Below, piece after piece: positions 46,904 to 56,710 of a stretch of 64,000 nucleotides of DNA. The translations under genes were made by a program, and so were the position numbers. The notes beneath the pieces are model-generated. The model was not told where the DNA came from. It searched no databases and saw nothing but the letters and a program-made list of their open reading frames with translations. The stretch covers positions 248,001 through 312,000 of the forward strand of contig CAVXHQ010000007.1 in the NCBI GenBank assembly GCA_963761735.1, in the 5' to 3' direction. The stretch comes from CAVXHQ01 sp963761735. Its GTDB lineage: Bacteria > Pseudomonadota > Alphaproteobacteria > Rhodobacterales > Rhodobacteraceae. How positions within the stretch are numbered: the first letter of the stretch is position 1; the number at the start of each line of letters is the position of its first letter.

Positions 46904-46933
46904 ATAACAAAGCCCGTCCGCAGGCAAGGTCAA
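46904..46933 (-). promoter_or_regulatory. Putative sigma-70 promoter of sodB
   Basis: On the minus strand, TTGACC (46928-46933) and TGTTAT (46904-46909) with an 18-base spacer. Predicted start near 46897, leader of about 30 bases. Confidence 0.55.
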
Positions 46934-47405
46934 TGGGCGGGCGTCAATCAGCAGCCCGATGGCGCGCGTTTCTGCGCCTGGCAAGGGTGCTCAATCGCGC
47001 ATATCGGCATGCCCTCGCTTTGAAAATATAGGATCGCGTTTGGTCAAGCTTCAGCGCGCACGGCATCGAAATGCCGCTCCATGCTCCATGGCGGCAATTC
47101 GGTCGGTCATACGGCTCACACCTGAACGCATCGTGTCTGGCCGATGTAGCGTGTCTCTGCCAGCGTATCGCCGATCAGATGCTGCGCCATCCCGGCGTAA
47201 ATTTAAACACCCCAAGCTCGTCAGAGTTTCGATCCGCCGGTTTCATCAACACCGGCGGCGTCAAATCGTGCCAGATCCGTCATCCGTTTAACGCCAATAC
47301 CAACCCGATATCCTCCGTCTGCCCGATAACAGGTTCAAAGATAACGGGACACAGGTTAAAAAGCGGTAAAAAAGCCGGGCTATGGCCGTGAACGCACCGC
47401 AAATC
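46934..47405. other. Intergenic region between sodB and soxG
   Basis: 472 bases with visibly lower GC than the flanks and no convincing coding frame. Short frames on either strand lack family features. Minus-strand transcripts of the sox operon must end here, but no clear hairpin-T terminator is seen. Confidence 0.4.
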
Positions 47406-47963
47406 TCACGATGTTTTGGCCTTCCGGAAATATCCGACAGGCCCGCGCAATACCGACACGTCAAGTAGCTCCTGCACGTAATCGGCAACCGAAGCAAAAC
47501 AGATCACCTGAAACGTCCGGTCGTCGCGCATCCAAAAGGCGGCGGCCACCTGTCCCAGGCGGGAACGTCGGATCTGGCCGGGGACGAAGACGTCGGGATG
47601 CAGATCGACCGGCGCATTCTTGGCGATCACCTCCCGGCACCATGATCCTTCGACGCAAAACAGGGCGCGCGCGTCAGACAGATTTTCCGACATAAAATGC
47701 GTGTCTTGCAGCACGACGTTCACCCGATCCTGAGCCACTTTCAACCGGTCGTGCGGCACCAAAATCAACACTTCGTCCGGCGACATCCAGCACAAGCCGC
47801 TCTCGTCCGCGCATTTTACCTGCAACGGTCCTGGAAAGGGCACGCCAGCAACCTCGCTGCAAACCCTTTGCAAGTCTGCCGAGGCCAGATCGCCCCGCAG
47901 GCCGATCATGCCTCGCCTGGGTGCACGCGTAACCCTCATTTCACCCGTAGGCACCTCAGACAT
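47406..47963 (-). CDS. soxG: Sarcosine oxidase subunit gamma
   Basis: 185 residues. Pattern of the gamma subunit: MRVTRAPRRGMIGLRGDL, then WMSPDEVLILVPHD, ARALFCVEGSWCREVIAKNAPVDLHP and a terminal ADYVQELLDVS. It binds near the alpha subunit in the heterotetramer that demethylates sarcosine, passing the methyl group to tetrahydrofolate. The start at 47963 follows AGGAGA and overlaps the soxA stop by 8 bases. Confidence 0.92.
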   Translation of the reverse strand: MSEVPTGEMRVTRAPRRGMIGLRGDLASADLQRVCSEVAGVPFPGPLQVKCADESGLCWMSPDEVLILVPHDRLKVAQDRVNVVLQDTHFMSENLSDARALFCVEGSWCREVIAKNAPVDLHPDVFVPGQIRRSRLGQVAAAFWMRDDRTFQVICFASVADYVQELLDVSVLRGPVGYFRKAKTS

Positions 47964-50955
47964 CGGCCTTTTCTCCTGGCTTGTCGTAGACGACCGGGTC
48001 GACAATCTTGGCCTTGATTTCGCCCCCGTCAAGCTTTGCAAACGTCACGACCTCGCCCATCCGGTCCTGACCGCGATGCACAAGCCCCATCGCAATTCCA
48101 CGCTCCAGCGTCGGCGAAAAATAGGTCGACGTCACGCGCCCTTCGGTGTTGCGCTGGCCGTTGGCGTTGGTTCCGGGTGCGACAGCGTAGGCACCGTCGG
48201 GGATCACCGAGCCGTCCATCGTCTCGAGACCGACCAGCCTCCATCGCTCCGGGTCCGCCATGTGCGACCGCTCATGCGCCCGCTTGCCCAGATAGTCGGT
48301 CTTTTTCTTCGACAGCGCCCACTGCAGATTGAGGTCTTGCGGGATCACCGTGCCGTCGGTCTCGTCGCCGATCATGATAAAACCCTTTTCGGCCCGCATG
48401 ATATGCAGCGCCTCAGTACCATAGGCCATCGCTCCGAACTCCGCGCCCGCCGCGTGCAGATCCTCCCATAACGCAAGGCCGTCGCCCGCAGCAACGGCGA
48501 CTTCATAGCTCAGCTCGCCCGAGAACGAGATCCGGAAAATCCGGACCGCATACCCGCCCAGAACCCCGTCGGCCCACTGCATGAACGGCAGTGTCTCTTT
48601 CGACACATCCATGCCGCCCAGCTTTTCCAGAACCTTGCGCGCATTCGGCCCGACCACGGCGATCTGCGCGAACTGCTCGGTGACATTGGTGACATAGACC
48701 TTCCAGTCCCACCATTCGCATTGAAGCCAGTCCTCCATATGCTGATGGATACGGTCCGCGCCCCCGGATGTGGTATGGCACAGCCACGAATCCTCGCTGA
48801 GCCGCGCGACCACCCCATCGTCGCTCAGAAAGCCGTTTTCGCTGCACATCAGACCATAGCGGCATTTGCCGATCGGCAGCGTGCTCATCATATTTGTGTA
48901 CATCATATCGAGGAAACGGCCCGCGTCCGGCCCTTTCACGACGATCTTTCCCAGCGTCGATGCATCAAGCAATCCAAGGGCTTGTCGCGCGTTCTTAACT
49001 TCGCGGTGGACAGCTTTTTCCACTGTCTCGCCGGTCCGCGGAAACGCATAGGGCCTGCGCCACTGGCCTACCGGTTCGAACTCGGCGCCCTGCGCCTCAT
49101 GCCAGCCGTGCATCGGTGTCTTGCGCACCGGCTGAAACAGCGCGTCACGGGCGGCACCCGCGATAGAGGCCATCGATATGGGCGTATAGGGCGGACGGAA
49201 CGTCGTCGTGCCGACAGACGGGATCGGCGCACCAAGCGTATCCGACAGGATCGCAAGTCCATTGATATTGCTCAATTTACCCTGATCCGTCGCCATCCCC
49301 AGGGTGGTATAGCGTTTCGCGTGTTCGACCAATTCGTAGCCTTCGCGTGCCGCGAGCTGCACGTCCGAAACCTTCACATCGTTCTGAAAATCAAGCCACA
49401 TCTTTTCGCGCAGCGAGAGCTTTGCCGCCTGTGGCATCAACCAGACAGGCGCCATCGGCCCCTCTTCGTCCTCGATCACCGCCGGGGCGGCTCCGGCATA
49501 GACCGATACGTTGAATTTGCCCCCTGCTGCGGCGGCATCGGCGAGGACGTCCGGAGTGCTCAGCGCACCCGATGCGGCACCGGCTGTCGCAACGAACCCC
49601 ATCCCGTCCGCGCCGGTGGGCGGACGCGTCGTATCGGGCACGAACATCGACTGCAGGTCGTCCCAGATAAGTTTGCCGCCGCAATGGGACCACAGATGCA
49701 CGACCGGCGACCAGCCCCCCGACATTGCCACGACATCGCAGGAAATTTCTTCCGTAACAGTACCTTCCCCTGCCTGCGCACACAGGGACACGCCTGTCAC
49801 ACGTTTGCCGCCCCGGACCGACGCGATGGCTTTGCCGGTCTCGACCCGGATGCCAAGATCGCGGGCGCGTGCAATCAACGCGCCTGTCGGCGCGGCCCGC
49901 GCGTCGACGATAGCGGCCACATCCAGGCCGCGCTGCTTGGCAAGGATCGCCGTCCGGTAGGCGTCGTCGTTGTTGGTTGCCACAACCATCCGGTCGCCAA
50001 GGGAAACGCCCCAGTTTACGGCGTAATCGCGCACGGCAGACGCGAGAAGTACGCCCGGTATGTCGTTGCCGGCAAAGGACAAAGGACGCTCGATCGCGCC
50101 GGTTGCCGCAATGACGCGGTGTGCCCTGATCGCCCACAGGCGCTGTCGGGGCCCCACAGCTTCAGGATTGTGCTCGGTGACTTTTTCATAGGCAAGAACC
50201 AAACCGTGATCGTAAACGCCCGCCCCCATCGTCCGGGTGCGGATATGAACATTATCCATTTCTTCAAGGTCCTGGACCGCTTTCTTGATCCAGTCTTCCG
50301 CAGATAGCCCGTCAATCTTCGGCCCGTCCACGCCCGCGCGGCCGCCCCAATGGGCCGTCTGCTCGATCAGCATCACCCGCTTGCCAGCCCCGCCAGCGGC
50401 CTTTGCGGCCATCAGCCCGGCAATTCCTCCACCGACGACCAGCAGGTCGACATGGGCGTGGAAATGTTCGTAGGCGTCCTCGTCCCGGCGCTGCGGCGCA
50501 CGGCCCAGTCCCGCCGATTTGCGGATGATCGGTTCATAGATGTGCTTCCAGAAGGAACGTGGATGCATGAACATCTTGTAATAGAACCCCGCCGGCAAAA
50601 ACTTCGACAGCCGCGCGTTCACCGCACCGATGTCGAAATTCAGGGTGGGCCAGTGGTTCTGGCTCGTGGCTGTCATCCCGCCGTAAAGCTCGGTGGTGGT
50701 CGCGCGCTGGTTCGGCTCGAACCGCGCGCCTTTTCCCATATTCATCAGCGCATTGGGTTCTTCGGCGCCCGAGGCGACGATACCGCGCGGACGGTGATAT
50801 TTGAACGATCGCCCGACAAGCAGCTGATCGTTGGCGAGCAATGCCGAGGCCAGCGTATCGCCGCGGTTGCCACTCAGCCGGGCGCCGTTGAAGGTGAACG
50901 TCATCTTTGCCGAGCGGTCGATGAAACGGCCCCCGGTCGCCAGTCGTGCGCTCAT
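47956..50955 (-). CDS. soxA: Sarcosine oxidase subunit alpha
   Basis: 999 residues. N-terminal 2Fe-2S-ferredoxin-like domain without cluster cysteines, then NAD-binding LLVVGGGIAGLMAAKAAG (about 170) and IAATGAIERPLSFAGND, and a C-terminal aminomethyltransferase (GcvT-like) half from about 600 with LLDASTLGKIVVKGPDA and SFSGELSYEV, which binds tetrahydrofolate. Together with beta, gamma and delta it oxidises sarcosine to glycine with formation of 5,10-methylene-THF and hydrogen peroxide. It starts 4 bases into the end of soxD. Confidence 0.97.
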   Translation of the reverse strand: MSARLATGGRFIDRSAKMTFTFNGARLSGNRGDTLASALLANDQLLVGRSFKYHRPRGIVASGAEEPNALMNMGKGARFEPNQRATTTELYGGMTATSQNHWPTLNFDIGAVNARLSKFLPAGFYYKMFMHPRSFWKHIYEPIIRKSAGLGRAPQRRDEDAYEHFHAHVDLLVVGGGIAGLMAAKAAGGAGKRVMLIEQTAHWGGRAGVDGPKIDGLSAEDWIKKAVQDLEEMDNVHIRTRTMGAGVYDHGLVLAYEKVTEHNPEAVGPRQRLWAIRAHRVIAATGAIERPLSFAGNDIPGVLLASAVRDYAVNWGVSLGDRMVVATNNDDAYRTAILAKQRGLDVAAIVDARAAPTGALIARARDLGIRVETGKAIASVRGGKRVTGVSLCAQAGEGTVTEEISCDVVAMSGGWSPVVHLWSHCGGKLIWDDLQSMFVPDTTRPPTGADGMGFVATAGAASGALSTPDVLADAAAAGGKFNVSVYAGAAPAVIEDEEGPMAPVWLMPQAAKLSLREKMWLDFQNDVKVSDVQLAAREGYELVEHAKRYTTLGMATDQGKLSNINGLAILSDTLGAPIPSVGTTTFRPPYTPISMASIAGAARDALFQPVRKTPMHGWHEAQGAEFEPVGQWRRPYAFPRTGETVEKAVHREVKNARQALGLLDASTLGKIVVKGPDAGRFLDMMYTNMMSTLPIGKCRYGLMCSENGFLSDDGVVARLSEDSWLCHTTSGGADRIHQHMEDWLQCEWWDWKVYVTNVTEQFAQIAVVGPNARKVLEKLGGMDVSKETLPFMQWADGVLGGYAVRIFRISFSGELSYEVAVAAGDGLALWEDLHAAGAEFGAMAYGTEALHIMRAEKGFIMIGDETDGTVIPQDLNLQWALSKKKTDYLGKRAHERSHMADPERWRLVGLETMDGSVIPDGAYAVAPGTNANGQRNTEGRVTSTYFSPTLERGIAMGLVHRGQDRMGEVVTFAKLDGGEIKAKIVDPVVYDKPGEKADV

Positions 50956-51293
50956 TCCGGGGTCCCTCCAGTCGGTCCGGCCTGCCAGTCGGGGCGCCGG
51001 GCGCGGATCTTGTCGACGATTTCGGCGGGCGGGGCCGTCGTTTGCGCCAGATAGGTGCCGAATACCTCAAGCGTCGCGGTACAGCGCGCGGCAAGAAACC
51101 ACTTGCCGCAGCCATAGGCGTGGCGCCAGCGCTCGAAATGCACGCCTTTGGGATTCGCGCGGGCAAAAAGATACCCCTCGAAGTCACCCTCCGAAGACCC
51201 GGGGCCAAAGCGTTTCAGATGTGCCTCGCCGCCCGGCGCAAGTTCGGATTCGTCGGCATCGACACCGCAATAGGGACATTTGAGCGTCAGCAT
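50952..51293 (-). CDS. soxD: Sarcosine oxidase subunit delta
   Basis: 113 residues. MLTLKCPYCG start with zinc-ligand cysteines and histidine, then FEGYLFARANPKGVHFERW and HAYGCGKWF. A small zinc-containing subunit of heterotetrameric sarcosine oxidase. ATGA overlap with soxA. Confidence 0.95.
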   Translation of the reverse strand: MLTLKCPYCGVDADESELAPGGEAHLKRFGPGSSEGDFEGYLFARANPKGVHFERWRHAYGCGKWFLAARCTATLEVFGTYLAQTTAPPAEIVDKIRARRPDWQAGPTGGTPE

Positions 51294-51449
51294 TCTGGCC
51301 TCTGATTTCGCGGAGTAACAACATGATTTATCGTTGGATGAGGTGTGCTCAACGCGTAAGGGACAGGCACCCAGAGGATACCCGCCCGGTCTGTTCGCGA
51401 TACGACAGACACATGTCGCGTGCGCCGAAAATCCGTTTCCGGTGGTTGC

Positions 51450-51761
51450 TCAGTTACCGGTTGTCTCGTCGTCGGCAGCCGCGTCAAGTGCATCGGCGGC
51501 ACCGTCGCCAGCATCCTCGATCGCGGTTGCGGCATCGTCCACAGCGGTGGCCGCGGCGTCGCCCGCGTCCTCGATTGCCCCGGCGGCCGTATCTCCGGCA
51601 TCCTCGACGGCCTCGGCCGCAGCACCTTCATCGACGACGACGATTTCTTCGTCGTTGGCAGCGAAAATCCAGTACAAGACAGCGACGGCGACGACGAGTC
51701 CGCCGATGATGAAGGCGATGGTGTTGCCGCCCCCTTTGCGATTGGCGTTTGGATCCGACAT
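51450..51761 (-). CDS. Small membrane protein with Ala/Asp repeats, in sox cluster
   Basis: 103 residues. MSDPNANRKGGGNTIAFIIG leads into one membrane helix (about 14-33), then a very acidic Ala-rich tail of repeated EDAGD-AAA units (about 45-98) that should be amphipathic helix or disordered. No family recognised. The start at 51761 follows GGAGTG. It sits between soxB and soxD on the same strand, where other genomes usually have these two genes adjacent. 156 bases separate it from soxD and 190 from soxB. Confidence 0.7.
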   Translation of the reverse strand: MSDPNANRKGGGNTIAFIIGGLVVAVAVLYWIFAANDEEIVVVDEGAAAEAVEDAGDTAAGAIEDAGDAAATAVDDAATAIEDAGDGAADALDAAADDETTGN

Positions 51762-51951
51762 GTTCGACACTCCGTTTCTGTGTTGACTGACAAAGAAATG
51801 TTTCGCCCCGGACATTGGTTCCGGTCGGCGATTGCGATGCGCGGCGTCCTGCCGAACCGCCCGGTCCGCATCGGCGTGCTTCTTCCTACCGCGCCCTTCA
51901 CGGCACAGCTTCCCACAGCGCCCCTCAATGGGCGACATTCTACAGCGCCCT

Positions 51952-53199
51952 TCAATGGGCGACCCCCGCCGCGACGCTTTCGTCGATGAACCGGCCTTCG
52001 CGGAACCGTTCCATGCCAAAAGCGGCGGCCAGCGGCCCGGGCGTCCCGCGTGCCATCAGCTCGGCCATCGCCCAGCCCGATCCCGGGATCGCCTTGAACC
52101 CACCCGTCCCCCAGCCGCAGTTGACGAACACACCGTCCACCGGCGTTTTCGAGATGATCGGCGAGCGGTCTCCGGTCATGTCGACGATACCGCCCCATTG
52201 GCGCAACATCTTGAGACGCGCGATCATCGGAAAGGTCTCGACCAGCGCGCGCACGGTTTCCTCGATATGGTGGAAACTGCCGCGCTGGGTATAGTTGTTG
52301 AACCCGTCGGTGCCGCCTCCGATGACCATTTCGCCCTTGTCCGACTGGCTCATATAGCCGTGCACCGTGTTGGCCATGACGACCACGTCCATGCAGGGTT
52401 TGATCGGCTCGCTGACCAGCGCCTGCAATGCCAGGCTCTCGATCGGCAGACGGAAACCGGCCTTTTCGGCCAGTACGCCGGAATTTCCGGCCACGACGAT
52501 GCCCAGCCTGGTGCAGCCGATAGGGCCTTTGGTGGTCTCGACGCCGGTAACGCGACCATTTTCGCGCCGTACGGCGGTGACCTCGCACTGCTGAAGGATG
52601 TGCATTCCCATGTCGGAACAGGCGCGCGCGTAGCCCCAGGCAACGGCATCGTGGCGCGCGGTGCCGCCACGCGCCTGCCAAAGTGCGCCCAGAACCGGAT
52701 AGCGCGGCCCCGAAACGTTCATGATCGGACACAATTCCCTGACCCGGCGCGGTCCGATGAACTCGGTCACCACGCCCTGCAGGGCATTGGCATGGGCCGT
52801 GCGCTGATAGCCGCGGATCTCGGCCTGGGTCTGCGCCAGCATCATCACGCCGCGGGGCGAGAACATGACGTTATAGTTCAGATCCTGACTGAGCGTCTCA
52901 TACAGGCTGCGGGCCTTTTCATAGATCGCGGCCGACGGGTCCTGCAGATAATTGGACCGGATGATCGTCGTGTTGCGTCCGGTATTGCCGCCGCCAAGCC
53001 AGCCCTTTTCGATGATGGCGACGTTTTTAAGTCCGTGATTTTTGCCAAGGTAATACGCGGTGGCGAGGCCGTGGCCGCCCGCACCGACGATGATCGCATC
53101 GTAGCGGGCGCGCGGCTCGGGCGCGGCCCAGGCGCGCTCCCAGCCAAGATGATGATGCATCGCCTGTCTGGCGACGGCGAACACGGAATAGCGTTTCAC
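51952..53199 (-). CDS. soxB: Sarcosine oxidase subunit beta
   Basis: 415 residues. FAD-binding Rossmann motif IIVGAGGHGLATAYYLG near residue 37, GWLGGGNTGRNTTIIRSNY that includes the covalent flavin region of the family, and the C-terminal VNCGWGTGGFKAIPGSG. Catalytic subunit for sarcosine oxidation. The start is GTG 53199 with AGAGGTG upstream; MKRYSVFAVARQA is the usual beginning. First gene of the sox operon. Confidence 0.97.
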   Translation of the reverse strand: MKRYSVFAVARQAMHHHLGWERAWAAPEPRARYDAIIVGAGGHGLATAYYLGKNHGLKNVAIIEKGWLGGGNTGRNTTIIRSNYLQDPSAAIYEKARSLYETLSQDLNYNVMFSPRGVMMLAQTQAEIRGYQRTAHANALQGVVTEFIGPRRVRELCPIMNVSGPRYPVLGALWQARGGTARHDAVAWGYARACSDMGMHILQQCEVTAVRRENGRVTGVETTKGPIGCTRLGIVVAGNSGVLAEKAGFRLPIESLALQALVSEPIKPCMDVVVMANTVHGYMSQSDKGEMVIGGGTDGFNNYTQRGSFHHIEETVRALVETFPMIARLKMLRQWGGIVDMTGDRSPIISKTPVDGVFVNCGWGTGGFKAIPGSGWAMAELMARGTPGPLAAAFGMERFREGRFIDESVAAGVAH

Positions 53200-53476
53200 G
53201 GGCAGCACCTCTTCGATCACGGCTCCGGTCCGTCCCGCCGGATACATCGCACGACACGGGCCGATATGGCACGAACATGCATGTCGGGCCCGACCGTGGG
53301 TGTATCTGGACCGGGTGCCCGGGAAAATGCCGTTCGGCTGCGGCATGCCGTCCCGGTTTTCCGACACCGCGCGTTGCCCGTACCCGCGCAAGCGTGACCA
53401 CGCCCCCCTTTCGGCGACAGCGCGGGGCCGGTATGCAGGCCGCAAACGTCCCCTGCCCCGAAAGGCCCGGCTGACC

Positions 53477-54691
53477 ATGCTGTTCTGGATCGTCGCGACT
53501 GTGATCGCCCTTGCCGTCACGACCACGCTGGTCGTACCGCTGTTGCGCTCCGCGCCGGGTCCGGCGACACAGGCCGACACCGTGATCTACCGCGATCAGC
53601 TCGCGGAGGTGGACCGCGATCTGGCGCGCGGACTGCTCGACGCGGAAGAGGCGGAGCGGGCGCGGACGGAAATCTCCCGACGCCTGCTCGACGCCGATCG
53701 CAGCCGCCGCACGCCCGGTGGCGAGGCCCCCGGACGCACCAGCCGCATCGCCGGTGCAGTGGTGGGCGTCATCGTCATCGCGGGCGGTCTGGCAATCTAT
53801 GACCGGCTCGGCGCGCCCGGCTATCCCGACATGCCGCGCATGGCGCGCATCGCCCAAAGCGAGGAGGCGCTGCGCACCCTCATCGATCAGGCAGCCGCCG
53901 AGCAGATTGCCGCCACCCTTATTCCTGTCGCATCGGAGGCCGATCTGCCGCCAGAAAGCCGCGCGCTGATCGCGCAGATGCGCGAAATCGTCGCGGCAAA
54001 CCCCGATGACATGCGCGGCTGGCAGTTACTGTCAGACTACGAGGCCTCGCTGGGCCGGTTCGCCGCGGCCGCGCGGGCGCGCGAACAGGTCGTCCGCATC
54101 CGGGGTGAGGTGAGCTCGATCCCCGATGAGGCGTCGCTCGTCGATCTGTGGGTGCTGGCCGCCGGGGGTCAGGTCTCGTCAGAGGCCTCGGTGCTGGTGC
54201 GCCGGATCCTCGAGCAGGACGCCGACAACCCCGCCGCGCGCTATTACCTCGGGCTGCTCTACGCGCAGGTCGACCGGTCTGATGTGGCCTTTGGCCTGTG
54301 GCGCCCGCTGGCGGAACGCGGCGATCCAGACAGTTTCTACGTCCGCAGCGCGCGGGCCTATATCGAAGAAGCGGCGTTTCGCGCAGGCCTCGACTATACG
54401 CTGCCCGAAACGGCAGGGCCCACCGCCGATGACGTCGCGGCGATGGCAGAACTGTCGCCCGAGGACCGGGCGGCCCGGATCGAAGGCATGGTCGCGGGCC
54501 TGTCGGACCGTCTCGCCACGACAGGCGGCAGCGTCGAGGAATGGGCGCAACTGATCCGGGCGACCGCGATGCTGGGCGACCTGCCGCAGGCCGAGGCGAT
54601 CTGGCGCGAGGCGCGCGGCGTGTTCGGTGCCTCGGACGCGGCCATGGCCCTGCTCGACGAGACGGCGGAGCGTGTCGGGATCGTGCCGTGA
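53477..54691 (+). CDS. ccmI: Cytochrome c maturation protein CcmI
   Basis: 404 residues. Two N-terminal membrane helices (about 2-20 and 84-103) with a cytoplasmic loop carrying YRDQLAEVDRDLARGLLDAEEAERARTEISRRLL, the family hallmark, then a periplasmic TPR domain (about 160-400) that binds apocytochrome C-termini and hands them to CcmFH. It is separate from ccmABCDG at 22-25 kb. The ruvX GTG overlaps its stop (GTGA). Confidence 0.94.
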   Translation: MLFWIVATVIALAVTTTLVVPLLRSAPGPATQADTVIYRDQLAEVDRDLARGLLDAEEAERARTEISRRLLDADRSRRTPGGEAPGRTSRIAGAVVGVIVIAGGLAIYDRLGAPGYPDMPRMARIAQSEEALRTLIDQAAAEQIAATLIPVASEADLPPESRALIAQMREIVAANPDDMRGWQLLSDYEASLGRFAAAARAREQVVRIRGEVSSIPDEASLVDLWVLAAGGQVSSEASVLVRRILEQDADNPAARYYLGLLYAQVDRSDVAFGLWRPLAERGDPDSFYVRSARAYIEEAAFRAGLDYTLPETAGPTADDVAAMAELSPEDRAARIEGMVAGLSDRLATTGGSVEEWAQLIRATAMLGDLPQAEAIWREARGVFGASDAAMALLDETAERVGIVP

Positions 54692-55164
54692 TCTTTGACG
54701 ATCCGCACCTGTTCATGGCCGAACTTGCGCCGCGCACAGCCCTTGCGGGGCTTGATCTTGGCACCGTGACCATCGGTGTGGCGGTGTCGGATGCCGGATT
54801 GTCCGTGGCCTCACCGCTGGAAACGGTGCGACGCCGCAAATTCACCCTCGACGCCGCCCGCCTGCTCGAGATCGCGGCGCATCGCGGGCTGGGCGGTTTC
54901 GTCCTTGGGTTGCCGCTGAACATGGATGGCTCCGAAGGGCCACGGGCGCAATCGACGCGGGCCTTTGCGCGCAACCTCCACCGGCTGACGCCGCTGCCGA
55001 TCCTGTTCTGGGACGAGCGGCTGTCGACCGTCGCCGCCGAGCGCGCGCTGATCGAGGCGGATACGTCGCGCAAACGGCGCGCGCAGGTGATCGATCAGGT
55101 GGCGGCGGGGATCATCCTTCAGGGTTGCCTCGACCGGCTTGCAAATCTACGGAAGACAGCATGA
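54688..55164 (+). CDS. ruvX: Holliday junction resolvase-like RuvX (YqgF)
   Basis: 158 residues with the GTG start at 54688 that overlaps the ccmI stop; an ATG at 54715 is the alternative. RNase H-like motif LAGLDLGTVTIGVAVSD, then LGLPLNMDGSEGPRA, WDERLSTVAAERALIEAD and the final DQVAAGIILQGCLD. Acts in 16S rRNA 5' end processing and possibly junction resolution. Confidence 0.93.
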   Translation: MIFDDPHLFMAELAPRTALAGLDLGTVTIGVAVSDAGLSVASPLETVRRRKFTLDAARLLEIAAHRGLGGFVLGLPLNMDGSEGPRAQSTRAFARNLHRLTPLPILFWDERLSTVAAERALIEADTSRKRRAQVIDQVAAGIILQGCLDRLANLRKTA

Positions 55165-55457
55165 GCCAAAATCCATCCCCCCGCACCCCGCGCCCGCGCG
55201 AGACGGCCCCCGACGACACCGACGCCCTGTGGAAACGCGCCGAGGCCGACAGCCCCTGCGTGAAGGTCTGCGTGATCGAGCCGAAATCGCGTCTGTGCAC
55301 GGGCTGTTTGCGCACCATCGACGAAATCGGCGGCTGGAGCGCGCTGAGCGGCGAGGCCCGTCGCGCGATCATGGCCACCCTGCCCGGGCGTGCAGCCCAG
55401 CTAACCCGCCGTCGCGGCGGCAGGGCCGCCCGTCTGGCCGGCCCGTCCGAAGGCTAG
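55161..55457 (+). CDS. DUF1289 cysteine-cluster protein
   Basis: 98 residues. The DUF1289 core SPCVKVCVIEPKSRLCTGCL with four cysteines, then RTIDEIGGWSALSGEARRAI. A likely metal-binding small protein; its function is unknown. Start overlaps the ruvX stop as ATGA, completing the coupled ccmI-ruvX-DUF1289 operon. dusA converges from the other strand. Confidence 0.92.
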   Translation: MSQNPSPRTPRPRETAPDDTDALWKRAEADSPCVKVCVIEPKSRLCTGCLRTIDEIGGWSALSGEARRAIMATLPGRAAQLTRRRGGRAARLAGPSEG

Positions 55458-55591
55458 CGGCGCGGCCCCTGCGGCGTTTCTGGTCTGTGGCGGACCGGAT
55501 CGCCGGGTGAGCGGAGCCTGACAGCGGTGCCGTGAAATCGCTGCGGCCAGTTCCAGAGGCGCCGCCCGGCACAGGCTCCGAGATCAGCGCG

Positions 55592-56596
55592 TCAGGCCGC
55601 CATCGCCCGCTCCACCTGCGCGAGGGCGTCGAGGACCAGCGCAGGTCCGGCACCCGGCGCACTTGCCCCCTCTGACAACACCCGCCGCCAGCCGCGCGCG
55701 CCGGGTTGACCGTGGAACAGGCCCAGCATGTGGCGGGTGATCTGGTGCAACCGCCCGCCGGCTGTCAGGTGCGCCTCGATATAGGGCAGCATGGCATGGA
55801 CCGCCTGTTCGGCGCTGATGGCGATGCCACCGGCCTTGTCGCCATAGAACGCCGCGTCGGCCCCGCCCAGCACCTCGAACGGGGTATGATAGGCCGCACG
55901 GCCCACCATCACCCCATCGACGCCGAGCGCCAGCGCTGCCCGCGCCGCCACGACGGTATCGATGCCGCCATTCAGGCTGATCGACAGGTTTGGAAACGCA
56001 GTGACCATCTGCGCCACAAGCGAATAATCCAGCGGCGGCACATCGCGATTTTCCCTGGGCGACAATCCCTTCAGCCACGCCTTGCGCGCATGCACGATGA
56101 CACGGCGGATGCCTGCGTCCTGCACGGCGGCCAAAAACTGCGGCAATGCCTCTGCCGGGTCCTGATCGTCGACGCCGATGCGGCATTTCACCGTCACGTC
56201 GACGTCGCGGGGCACCGCAGCGGCCATCGCCGCCAGACAGTCCGCCACGTGCCGGGGCCGCTGCATCAGAACGGCGCCGAAGGCCCCCGATTGCACACGG
56301 TCCGACGGGCAGCCGCAATTGAGGTTGATCTCGGCATATCCCGCATCCGCCCCGATCCGCGCGGCCTGCGCCAGCTGATCCGCATCCGATCCGCCCAATT
56401 GCAACGCCAGCGGCTGTTCGGTGTCGTCAAATCCCAGCAGTTTGGAACGATCGCCGTGGATCACCGCCGGCGCCGTCACCATTTCGGTATACAAAAGTGT
56501 ATGGCGCGTCAGCGTGCGATGGAACATCCGGCAATGCCTGTCAGTCCAGTCCATCATCGGCGCAATAGACAATCTAGCGTGTTGATTTATTTGCAT
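55592..56596 (-). CDS. dusA: tRNA-dihydrouridine(20/20a) synthase
   Basis: 334 residues. FMN-dependent TIM barrel reducing U20 and U20a in the tRNA D-loop. Family landmarks are LSIAPMMDWTDRHCRMFHR at the start, LQLGGSDADQLAQAA, the catalytic cysteine in NLNCGCPSDRVQSGAFGA, and KCRIGVDDQD. The first dozen residues (MQINQHAR) precede the conserved part and may have been supplied by the element inserted just upstream; the MMDWTDRHCR codons are a known integration target for dusA-specific elements. Confidence 0.96.
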   Translation of the reverse strand: MQINQHARLSIAPMMDWTDRHCRMFHRTLTRHTLLYTEMVTAPAVIHGDRSKLLGFDDTEQPLALQLGGSDADQLAQAARIGADAGYAEINLNCGCPSDRVQSGAFGAVLMQRPRHVADCLAAMAAAVPRDVDVTVKCRIGVDDQDPAEALPQFLAAVQDAGIRRVIVHARKAWLKGLSPRENRDVPPLDYSLVAQMVTAFPNLSISLNGGIDTVVAARAALALGVDGVMVGRAAYHTPFEVLGGADAAFYGDKAGGIAISAEQAVHAMLPYIEAHLTAGGRLHQITRHMLGLFHGQPGARGWRRVLSEGASAPGAGPALVLDALAQVERAMAA

Positions 56597-56710
56597 TTTT
56601 TGTGTATCTTCAAACTGTTGATACCGGTTGTCCCTACGCCAGACTACGCCCCGATATCCGGCGATCCGACCCTCTACGACGACTCAGTGCACACGGAGCG
56701 CACACGCCAG

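Noticed and set aside
46934..47405. Possible small genes or an integrase remnant between sodB and soxG
   Set aside because: Short frames exist on both strands, but none has a recognisable motif, start signal or length that stands out.
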